Part shown: piece by piece, positions 7,866 through 15,100 of the stretch | How the letters are laid out: each line of letters begins with the position of its first letter | How positions within the stretch are numbered: the first letter of the stretch is position 1 | DNA from: Lachnospiraceae bacterium | GTDB lineage: Bacteria > Bacillota > Clostridia > Lachnospirales > Lachnospiraceae | Length of the DNA: 17,177 nt | Assembly: GCA_024694785.1 (NCBI GenBank) | Contig: JAILJL010000199.1 | Location: 1-17,177, forward strand | Direction of reading: 5' to 3' | Program-made: the position numbers and the translations under genes | Notes under the pieces: model-generated | The model's database searches: none | Told to the model about the DNA's origin: nothing | What the model saw: the letters and a program-made list of their open reading frames with translations, nothing else

Positions 7866-7932
7866 AGAGTAGTTTACTATAAAGTGATAAATAATGCAAG
7901 CACTTTTTTATCTTTTTTTTGTAAACTACTTT
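7866..7932. repeat. Inverted repeat between rplT and tRNA-Glu
   Basis: AGTAGTTTAC at 7868-7877 and GTAAACTACT at 7921-7930 form a 10-bp perfect inverted repeat enclosing 43 AT-rich bases. Inside, AAAGTG and CACTTT can pair too. In the minus transcript it would be a long imperfect hairpin just before the tRNA; it is not followed by a good U-tract. A TATAGT sequence (7876-7881, minus), about 17 bases before the tRNA 5' end, could be the tRNA -10 box, with no clear -35. Confidence 0.5.
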
Positions 7933-7939
7933 ATACGCA

Positions 7940-8296
7940 CTAATTAAGCTTTGACTTTGCAAGCTCTGCAAGTGTAGAGAATCCCTCTGCATCGTTAACT
8001 GCAAGCTCTGCCAAAATCTTTCTGTTCATATCAACGCCTGCAAGCTTAAGACCATACATGAACTTGCTGTATGATAATCCGTTAATTCTTGCTGCTGCAT
8101 TAATACGAGCGATCCATAACTGTCTGAACTGACGCTTCTTCTCTTTTCTTCCGGCATATGCAGATGTAAGAGCTCTCATAACAGACTGCTTTGCAACTCT
8201 GTACTGATTGGATCTTGCTCCTCTATATCCCTTTGCTAACTTTAATACTCTATTATGCTTCTTCTTAGCGTTTAATCCGCCTTTAATTCTTGCCAT
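7940..8296 (-). CDS. rplT: 50S ribosomal protein L20
   Basis: L20 is an early-binding 23S rRNA protein and, in Bacillus, the autogenous repressor of infC-rpmI-rplT through the leader. The 118-residue length is standard. [60 protein letters not shown] and the C-terminal half, which carries the leader-binding fold in known homologues ([20 protein letters not shown]), are all intact. The GGGAGGA ribosome binding site lies just before the ATG. It follows rpmI after 25 bases and is the last protein gene of the operon; tRNA-Glu comes next. Confidence 0.97.
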   Translation of the reverse strand: MARIKGGLNAKKKHNRVLKLAKGYRGARSNQYRVAKQSVMRALTSAYAGRKEKKRQFRQLWIARINAAARINGLSYSKFMYGLKLAGVDMNRKILAELAVNDAEGFSTLAELAKSKLN

Positions 8297-8321
8297 GATA
8301 TTTCCTCCCTATATCCTAGAA

Positions 8322-8519
8322 TTATAAATATGGTAAAATCTTCTTCATTGTCTTAACATTAGTCTTGTCTGTAATTGTAGCCTGTCTTAAGTTTCTCTTT
8401 CTCTTTGTAGACTTCTTTGTTAAGATATGACTCTTAAACGCTTTATTTCTCTTTAAGTTACCTGTTCCTGTCAATTTAAAACGCTTAGCAGCGCTCTTCT
8501 TAGTTTTCATCTTTGGCAT
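8322..8519 (-). CDS. rpmI: 50S ribosomal protein L35
   Basis: L35 is a small, strongly basic large-subunit protein. The 65-residue sequence starts [20 protein letters not shown] and ends TMKKILPYL, a clean match to the family in sequence and length. AGGAGGA precedes the ATG at normal distance. It sits between infC (22 bases upstream) and rplT, the conserved order, and is expected to be co-regulated with them through the infC leader. Confidence 0.97.
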   Translation of the reverse strand: MPKMKTKKSAAKRFKLTGTGNLKRNKAFKSHILTKKSTKRKRNLRQATITDKTNVKTMKKILPYL

Positions 8520-8541
8520 GATTTTGTCCTCCTAAAATCCT

Positions 8542-9048
8542 CTAATTTTTCTTTGCCAGCACCATTGAAATGCTTCTTCCTTCAGTTTTGGCCGGCTTTT
8601 CAATCACCGCAACCTCACTTGCAGCTTCCGCAAACTGATCAAGTATCACCTTACTCTGCTGCATATGAGCCATCTCACGTCCTCTGAATCTCAAAGTAAC
8701 TTTAACACGATCGCCTTTTTGCAGGAATTTGATTGCCTGATTAATCTTGGTGTTAAGATCATTGCTGTCAATGACAGGAGTCAAACGGATTTCCTTTAAC
8801 TCAACAGTCTTCTGCTTTCTTTTTGCTTCTTTCTCTTTACGAAGCATTTCATACTTATACTTACCGTAGTCAACAATCTTGCATACCGGTGGCTCCGCTT
8901 TTGGTGCGATCTTTACAAGATCAAGCTCAGCCTCGTCAGCAAGTCGCATAGCCTCTTCGATAGAAACAACGCCTAACTGTTCACCGTTTTCTCCAATTAA
9001 TCGAACTTCCTTATCACGGATCTGTTCGTTGATCATTAATTCGCTAAT
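8542..9048 (-). CDS. infC: Translation initiation factor IF-3, with AUU start codon
   Basis: IF3 binds the 30S subunit, prevents premature 50S joining and proofreads the initiator tRNA and start codon. The protein has the N-terminal domain (INEQIRDKEVRLIGENGEQL), the basic linker (KYEMLRKEKEAKRKQKTVEL) and the C-terminal domain (RLTPVIDSNDLNTK, then VKVTLRFRGREMAHMQQSK). I start it at ATT (9046-9048), giving 168 residues: GGAGGTG (9056-9062) lies seven bases upstream of ATT but 19 from the first in-frame ATG (9034-9036), too far. An AUU start is known for infC in Escherichia and Bacillus, where IF3 discriminates against it and so limits its own synthesis. An ATG-only call would be four residues short. 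Confidence 0.93.
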   Translation of the reverse strand: MSELMINEQIRDKEVRLIGENGEQLGVVSIEEAMRLADEAELDLVKIAPKAEPPVCKIVDYGKYKYEMLRKEKEAKRKQKTVELKEIRLTPVIDSNDLNTKINQAIKFLQKGDRVKVTLRFRGREMAHMQQSKVILDQFAEAASEVAVIEKPAKTEGRSISMVLAKKN

Positions 9049-9200
9049 GAGTGCACACCTCCAAACAAAAAAAGAATAAAAAAAATGCGGCCAGCAAAGC
9101 TATCCACATAATCATAGTACGATTCTGAAAAATCATTCATATGAACACTTAGTCATTCGTAATGCTAAGGTGAGAGTGGAACTCTGCTTGAATCAACGCT
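9049..9200 (-). promoter_or_regulatory. infC leader, L20-type attenuator
   Basis: About 150 bases separate the predicted transcription start from infC. The transcript can form a small AGAGU/ACUCU hairpin at the 5' end, a strong hairpin at 9146-9172 (CACCUUAG with CUAAGUG plus CAUU with AAUG), a short palindrome (9136-9145) and then an intrinsic terminator before the infC ribosome binding site. Position, gene order and the terminator fit the Firmicutes L20 leader, in which L20 binding promotes premature termination. I did not verify the covariance-model match or the L20-binding site itself. Confidence 0.72.
9078..9109 (-). terminator. Intrinsic terminator of the infC attenuator
   Basis: In the minus-strand RNA, AUGUGG pairs with CCGCAU, enclosing an inner AGC-UUU-GCU hairpin, and the structure is followed directly by seven U residues and then a second U-rich run. 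It ends about 16 bases before the infC ribosome binding site, so it should act as a conditional terminator. Confidence 0.75.
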
Positions 9201-9204
9201 ACAT

Positions 9205-9233
9205 ATGTTAACATAAGTGTATCTATATGTCAA
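9205..9233 (-). promoter_or_regulatory. Promoter of infC-rpmI-rplT
   Basis: A perfect -35 box TTGACA (9228-9233) is followed after 17 bases by TAACAT (9205-9210), preceded by TGT as an extended -10. The predicted start is near 9198-9200. Upstream sequence is strongly AT-rich. This is the typical arrangement for a sigma-A housekeeping promoter. Confidence 0.75.
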
Positions 9234-9365
9234 TACTCTTTTTTAAACTTATCATAAACTTATCATAAAATAAAAAACAATTAAGAATTGTTATTTATCC
9301 TAATCATATGTTATTCTAATATTACCATTTTTTTATAAATAAATCTACATCTTAGTGAGGTCGAC
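9234..9365. other. AT-rich divergent intergenic region between infC and the PHP gene
   Basis: Together with the leader this forms a 317-base non-coding stretch. Beyond the infC promoter it holds the 11-base direct repeats and a 7-bp inverted repeat (AACAATT-AAG-AATTGTT, 9276-9292). A promoter for the plus-strand PHP gene is expected here, but I find only weak -10-like TATAAA near 9335 and no convincing -35. GAGG before 9366 is the ribosome binding site of the PHP gene. Confidence 0.6.
9245..9266. repeat. Two tandem 11-base direct repeats upstream of the infC promoter
   Basis: AAACTTATCAT occurs twice in direct succession (9245-9255 and 9256-9266), 12 bases upstream of the infC -35 box. The copies lie one DNA turn apart. 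They could be a protein site or part of an AT-rich upstream element; nothing more can be said from sequence. Confidence 0.5.
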
Positions 9366-10214
9366 ATGGATAATTCTATAGATTTACATGTTCATTCCAT
9401 TTATTCTGACGGTTCGGATAAACCGGAACAGATAGTCAGTCTGGCACAAAGGCTCAACCTTAAGGCCTTGTCTTTGACGGATCACGATTCCGTTGAGGGA
9501 ATACCTGCGATGCAGACAAGCTGCGAACTTGCAGGCATCGAATTTGTTCCGGGAATAGAGCTTTCAACCGATTACGAAGGACACGAAATACATATTTTAG
9601 GTTACTGTTTCGATTATAAGAACGCTCATTTCAACGAGATACTCGAATCAAATGTCAAGGCACGCGACGTCAGAACCGAAAGGATTCTGTCCGCTTTACG
9701 CGATAAAGGACTTGATATAACGCTTGAGGCTCTCTATCTGCGCAATCCCTGTGCAGTAATAACGCGTGCGCATATCGCCACATATCTTTATGAGACCGGC
9801 CAGCTTAAATGCCGCAAAGAAGCTTTTGATAAATATATTGGCGACGGAAAATGCTGCCATTTCAAAAGAGAGAAAATCAATTCGATAAATGCCATCAACT
9901 TAATCCACAGTGTCAATGGAATTGCGGTCATTGCTCATCCTCCGTTATACAAGCTTGACGCAAAGGATCTGGATCGTATAATATCCATCTTCAAAGACAA
10001 CGGTCTTGACGGAATCGAAGGTGTATACTCTACATATCATAATGACGATATGTATATGATGCAGAAGCTTGCCGCAAAATACGATCTCTTAATGACAGGC
10101 GGTTCCGATTATCACGGAAGCAACAAGCCTTTTATACATCTTGGCAGCGGACGCGGTAATCTTCACGTTCCTTACGATTTCTTTGATAAATTAAAGAATT
10201 ACTCGATAAAATAA
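9366..10214 (+). CDS. PHP-domain metal-dependent phosphoesterase (YciV/RNase AM-like family)
   Basis: This 282-residue protein is a stand-alone PHP domain of the COG0613 type. Relatives include a 3',5'-nucleotide bisphosphate phosphatase and the 5'-3' exonuclease RNase AM of Escherichia. The metal ligands are all visible: DLHVHSIYSDG (H8, H10, D15), LTDHD (D39, H40), GIEL (E65), H76, TRAH (H136), AHPP (H191) and GGSDYHG (D248, H250). The insert between E65/H76 and H136 is the family's helical subdomain. It is not the PHP domain of a polymerase. The ATG has GAGG five bases upstream. It is transcribed away from infC and converges on the HAD gene, sharing a terminator. The exact substrate (pAp, RNA 5' ends or other) cannot be told. 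Confidence 0.88.
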   Translation: MDNSIDLHVHSIYSDGSDKPEQIVSLAQRLNLKALSLTDHDSVEGIPAMQTSCELAGIEFVPGIELSTDYEGHEIHILGYCFDYKNAHFNEILESNVKARDVRTERILSALRDKGLDITLEALYLRNPCAVITRAHIATYLYETGQLKCRKEAFDKYIGDGKCCHFKREKINSINAINLIHSVNGIAVIAHPPLYKLDAKDLDRIISIFKDNGLDGIEGVYSTYHNDDMYMMQKLAAKYDLLMTGGSDYHGSNKPFIHLGSGRGNLHVPYDFFDKLKNYSIK

Positions 10215-10240
10215 GAGAAAGCCCGAGCTTTCTCTTATTT
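10209..10240. terminator. Bidirectional intrinsic terminator between the PHP and HAD genes
   Basis: A 14-bp perfect stem (AAATAAGAGAAAGC with GCTTTCTCTTATTT) closes on the tetraloop CCGA. The plus strand continues ATCTATAAT and the minus strand TTTTATCG after the stem, so with the U-rich stem ends it can serve both convergent genes. The PHP stop codon (10212-10214) lies inside the stem; the HAD stop is 2 bases beyond it. Confidence 0.8.
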
Positions 10241-10242
10241 AT

Positions 10243-11052
10243 CTATAATACGAATTTTCTGATGACTTCTGCCACTCCGCCTTCGTTATTGTTTTTCACC
10301 GTTATGTAATCCGCCACATTTTTGGCTTCGTCCACCGCGTTTTTCATGGCAACACCGATTCCGGCTTTCTCAATCATGGATATATCATTTCTCTCATCTC
10401 CTATTGCTATCGAATCTTCGATATCAAAGTGTAAAAGCTCGGACAGGATACCGATTCCGTCTCCTTTCGAGACATTACTCGGCATATATTCAAGATATTG
10501 GAGACATGAAAAAATCGAATGCATCCTTTCGCTTTCAAATTCACGATGCATATTCCTGAAATTTACGAGCTTATCATTGTCAAAAGAAATAAGAAGAACT
10601 TTTAAAGAAGGCTTACTTAAAGTCTCCGGAACATTATCCCTTATTTCATACTGCATCTGTCCGTTTCTACAGTAAAACTGTATCTCGTCGTCTTCTTTCT
10701 GACATATGACCTTACCATTGTCATACGCCTGAACATGAATGTCTGCTTCGTTTGCGCTTTTAAACAAAGCTTCTATATCTTTCATATCAAGAGTTTTCTC
10801 GTATATAACTTCTTCTTTTGTGCAGTCATATATCATTCCGCCGTTGTAACAAAGAAGAAAGCATCCCTGTCTATATAATCCCGCATGCCTTGCACCGATC
10901 ACGGCAGCTTCAAGTGGCCTTCCCGTGGCAGCAATAATCTGATGTCCCTTTAAAAGAGCCTCATCTATCGCTTCGATATTCTCTTTGCAAACTTCCTTCG
11001 AATCATTAAGCAATGTACCGTCGAGATCGGTAAAAATATATTTGGTTTTCAT
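10243..11052 (-). CDS. Cof-type HAD-IIB family phosphatase
   Basis: This is a haloacid dehalogenase-superfamily phosphatase of the Cof/YidA type, enzymes that hydrolyse small phosphorylated metabolites such as sugar phosphates or cofactor phosphates. Motif I FTDLDGTLL has nucleophile D9 and acid/base D11; motif II is AATGRP (T43); motif III is SKGDG (K196); motif IV is IAIGDERNDISMI (D219, D223). The C2 cap lies between motifs II and III (about 85-190). The 269-residue length is normal. AAGGAG is five bases before the ATG. It is a single gene divergent from the DUF5050-like gene and convergent with the PHP gene; any -10 (TATGCA, minus) in the 70-base gap is weak. Substrate unknown: these enzymes are often promiscuous. 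Confidence 0.92.
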   Translation of the reverse strand: MKTKYIFTDLDGTLLNDSKEVCKENIEAIDEALLKGHQIIAATGRPLEAAVIGARHAGLYRQGCFLLCYNGGMIYDCTKEEVIYEKTLDMKDIEALFKSANEADIHVQAYDNGKVICQKEDDEIQFYCRNGQMQYEIRDNVPETLSKPSLKVLLISFDNDKLVNFRNMHREFESERMHSIFSCLQYLEYMPSNVSKGDGIGILSELLHFDIEDSIAIGDERNDISMIEKAGIGVAMKNAVDEAKNVADYITVKNNNEGGVAEVIRKFVL

Positions 11053-11069
11053 TATATCTCCTTTTTTCC

Positions 11070-11098
11070 TTGAACCTGCATATTTTTTTCTTTATAAT
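11070..11098 (+). promoter_or_regulatory. Near-consensus promoter of the DUF5050-like gene
   Basis: TTGAAC (11070-11075), a 17-base spacer and perfect TATAAT (11093-11098) form a strong sigma-A-type promoter. The predicted start near 11105 leaves a very short leader with GGGGTGG as ribosome binding site before the ATG at 11123. Confidence 0.75.
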
Positions 11099-11122
11099 AT
11101 TACCAAAGGGGTGGTATGTCGT

Positions 11123-12178
11123 ATGAATTATTCGGGGTTTAGAACTTTTATCATAAATCATCTTAAATATCTTGCTCTTATTATAATAGTTATCACTATT
11201 GGAACTACCATTACGGTCAACAGAATCAATTCCAGAATCCGTTACAACGACGGCAACGTAATCGGCAATTACGGCGGCAATCTGTATAACGGCGGATACT
11301 TCTGTGAAGATCAGGATAAAGGCATAATATACTTTGCCAATCCAAATGACGGCATGAAGTTATATTCAATGACCAAGACCGGTACCAATCTTACCAAGAT
11401 ATCCGATGATTACGTTACGTTTATCAACATTGATGATAACTATATCTACTATGCCCGCAACAACAAGCTTACGGGCAATGCTTTTTCCTTCATGGTTGTC
11501 GACAGATGCGCTCTTTGCCGCATCAAGAAAAACGGCAAACAGAAAGTTACTCTTGTTCACGATCCTTCAATGAATGTATGTCTTATCGGCAACTATCTGT
11601 ATTACATAAGATATACCGAAAAGTATGCTTCAACTTTCAGCCGTATTAAAATCGACGGCAAAGATGACGGCATGATTATGAGAGAGCCGGTAACTGCAGT
11701 ATATGCAAAGGATAATTACCTGTACTATACAGGTTACGAACGCGATCACTCATTATACAGGATCGATACAACCGACAGTTCCGTAATCCAGGTCGCAACG
11801 GAGAACTTTTATAATCCGATCGTTGATGGCAGATCCATATACTATCTTGATCCGGATAACGATTATCATGTTACCTGTATGGATATTCACGATCCTGACC
11901 ATCGTAAATTTGATATTTCAAGAGAACGTGCGGATTGCTTTAATCTATACGGCAACTTCATCTTCTATCAGCGCGGTTCATCAGAGAATCCGGCACTTGT
12001 AAGAGTCAGAATTGACGGAACCGAATCCGAAAAAATAGCCGATGGTATATATTCCAGTATCAACGTAACAAGCTCATATATATACTTCGCATCCTATGAG
12101 AATCCGGAGACATTCTTCATGGCTCCTACCACCGGCAAAGTATATGTACAGCTCTTTAATCCGGGTAAAGTCGATTAA
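11123..12178 (+). CDS. Membrane-anchored DUF5050-like beta-propeller protein of unknown function
   Basis: A 351-residue protein with a short basic N-terminus (residues 1-13), one hydrophobic segment (about 14-33, YLALIIIVITIGTTITV) and a long polar domain, probably outside the membrane (single pass, N-in; inferred). The domain is built of about seven repeats, 40-50 residues apart, each with an xIYY/xLYY strand (near 69, 109, 160, 200, 240, 281, 320) and often a preceding LYR/LCRI...DGT segment. This matches the DUF5050 style of beta-propeller common in Clostridia; no enzyme motif is visible. The frame is open back to 10985, but that part lies antisense in the HAD gene; ATG 11123 has GGGGTGG eight bases upstream and a promoter just before it. 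Its stop overlaps the polC stop by 4 bases. A role in sensing or binding at the envelope is only a guess. Confidence 0.8.
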   Translation: MNYSGFRTFIINHLKYLALIIIVITIGTTITVNRINSRIRYNDGNVIGNYGGNLYNGGYFCEDQDKGIIYFANPNDGMKLYSMTKTGTNLTKISDDYVTFINIDDNYIYYARNNKLTGNAFSFMVVDRCALCRIKKNGKQKVTLVHDPSMNVCLIGNYLYYIRYTEKYASTFSRIKIDGKDDGMIMREPVTAVYAKDNYLYYTGYERDHSLYRIDTTDSSVIQVATENFYNPIVDGRSIYYLDPDNDYHVTCMDIHDPDHRKFDISRERADCFNLYGNFIFYQRGSSENPALVRVRIDGTESEKIADGIYSSINVTSSYIYFASYENPETFFMAPTTGKVYVQLFNPGKVD

Positions 12179-15100
12179 ACCAGATCAAACAATGACAGCT
12201 GATTGCTTTCAGGCAAATCGATTATACCAAGCTCGTCAAGCAATTCTATAGTACTTGCACCAACTTTGGCCCTGCTCTTGAAATCATCTTTCGAGAGGAA
12301 CGGGCCATTTTTTGCGGCTTCCGAAATGTTATCTGCTACTACACCTCCAAGTCCGCTGACGCTGGATATCGGCGGCATCAATTTACCGTCAATAATGGTG
12401 ACATCTCTCGGATGTGCTTTATATATATCGAGCTTCATGAACTCGTATCCTCTTGCATACATCTCCAATACGCTTCGCATATCCTTAAGCATATCTTTTT
12501 CTTTCGCGGTAGGGTTGTCTTTATTCTTCAGGCTATTCATAAAGAATCTGAGCTTATCTTCACCCTGGCACATAAGCTCATAATCAAGTTCTGCACGTAT
12601 GGAGAAATACGCCGCATAATAACACAGCGGATAATATACCTTCCAATATGCTATACGCCACGCCATCATGACATAGGCCGCAGCATGGGCGCGCGGGAAC
12701 ATGTATTTAATCTTATTACAGGAATCAATATACCATTCAGGTACGTCATGATCTATCATCTCCTGCTTCCACTCATCCCATTTCTTTGATGCTCCCTTTG
12801 CGACCTTACCCTTACGTACATCTTCCATTATCTTAAAACTCATTTCGGGATCAAGACCCTTATGAATAAGATACGTCATAATATCATCTCTTGTACAAAT
12901 AGCAGTTGAAATCGTTGCGGTTCCTGCCAAAATAAGATCCTGGGCATTATTAAGCCATACATCCGTACCATGTGACAAACCGGAAATCCTTATAAGATCC
13001 GAGAAGCACTGCGGTTTGGCATCAAGAAGCATCTGTATAACGAAGTCGGTACCGAATTCAGGCAATCCCAACGAGCCGGTCTGGCATCCGTCAATCTGTT
13101 CCGGTGTTATACCCAGTGCATCCGTATTCTTAAATAAAGACATAACCTTTTGATCGTCAAAAGGTATATTCATCGGGTCCACACCCGACAAATCCTGAAG
13201 ACGACGTACCATGGTCGGATCATCATGTCCCAGTATATCAAGCTTTAACAAGTTATGATCGATTGAATGATACTCGAAATGTGTTGTTATAATATCCGAC
13301 GTAATATCATCCGCCGGATGCTGAATCGGCGTAAACGAGTTAATATCCTCTCCGATAGGCAATACAACAATACCGCCGGGATGCTGGCCCGTTGTTCTTC
13401 TTACACCTACACAGCCAAGAAGCAATCTGTTAATCTCAGCTTCACGTTTGTGTATCCCGTGGTCTTCATAATACTTTTTAACAAGACCATATGCGGTTTT
13501 ATCCGCAAGGGTACCTATAGTACCTGCTCTAAACGTCTGTCCTTCACCGAAAATAACTTCGGTATATTTATGAGCCTTGGTCTGATATTCTCCGGAGAAG
13601 TTAAGATCAATATCAGGCTCTTTATCGCCTTCAAATCCGAGGAAAGTCTCAAAAGGAATATCAAAGCCGTCTTTCATAAGCTTTGCACCGCATTTAGGGC
13701 ATATTTTATCAGGCATATCGCAACCGGCCATTCCGGCATATGCCTTAACTTCAACAGAATCAAAGTCGCTGTAATGGCATGCTTTACAATAGTAATGCGG
13801 TGACAAAGGATTGACTTCCGTAATTCCCGCCATAGTCGCAACAAAAGAAGAACCTACCGAACCTCGTGAGCCTACAAGATATCCGTCCTCCACGGACTTC
13901 CATACGAGCTTTTGGGCAATTATGTACATAACCGCATAGCCATTACCGATAATCGAATTAAGTTCGCGCTCAAGTCGTTCCGCTACAATCTTAGGCAGTT
14001 CTTCACCATACATAGAATGTGCCTTGTGATAGCAAATTTCTCGAAGCATCGCATCGGAATTGGGAATAACCGGCGGACATTTATCCGGACGCACAGGCTC
14101 TATGTACTCACACATATCCGCAATCATATTGGTATTCTTAATAACAACCTCTTCTGCTTTCTTCGCTCCAAGATATGAGAACTCTTCAAGCATCTCTTCG
14201 GTTGTTCTTAGATAGAGTGCCGAATCCTCGTCTGCAAATCCCTTTCCTACAAGGATAATTCTCCTGTAGATCTCGTCTTCGGGATCAAGATAATGAACAT
14301 CGCAAGTCGCACAAACAGGTTTATTGAACTGTTCGCCAAGCTTAACTATCTTACGGTTAATATCTCTTAAATCTTCAACCGTATCATATACCTTCTTATC
14401 CCCTCTTATCATGAACATATTGTTAGCAACAGGTTGCACCTCGAGATAATCATAAAAAGATACGATATTTGCAATTTCGGAATCGCTTTTGTTCCTTACC
14501 AATGCCTGACCCAGTTCACCCTCAATACAGGCCGCACCTATAATTATTCCCTCACGATGCTTCTCCACAAAGCTCTTTGGAATGCAAGGTACTCTGTTAT
14601 AATACTTAAGATGTGACTCCGAGACAATTCTATATAGATTAACTCTTCCGGTTTCGTTTTTTGCAAGAAAGATTATATGATAATGAGGCAGCTTTCTTAT
14701 GGACGCTTCATCATCACGGGCAAAGGCATTGGCTTCATCCAATGTATTGAGTCCCGCATCCTTTAATCTGTTAGATAACTTGATAAAAACTTCCGCCGTG
14801 CACTCCGCATCATCTACAGCTCTATGATGATTATCCAGACTTATCTTAAGCGTCTTCGCAACATGGTCTAAGGTATACTTTGAAATTGTCGGTATAAGGC
14901 ATCTTGCCATTGATATGGTATCAACAATTGTAAAGTTACGACTAACTCCGATATCCGCCAGTTTTGCATTGATAAAGCCGGTGTCAAAAGCGGCATTATG
15001 CGCAACAAGAACAGCATCACCGACAAATTCCATGAACTTCGGCAATACTTCTTCTATTGTTTCCGCATTAATTACCATCTCATCGGAAATACCTGTTAAA

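Noticed and set aside
7759..8004. A minus-strand reading frame running from rplT through tRNA-Glu.
   Set aside because: It crosses the rplT end, the tRNA and the terminator; the product is meaningless.
10985..11122. A 46-residue N-terminal extension of the DUF5050-like protein.
   Set aside because: It overlaps the HAD gene antisense and lies upstream of the clear promoter; the ATG at 11123 has its own ribosome binding site.
13267..13803. A 178-residue plus-strand reading frame within polC.
   Set aside because: It is a shadow of polC: the opposite strand is an intact, conserved polymerase core and the translation has no recognisable domain.
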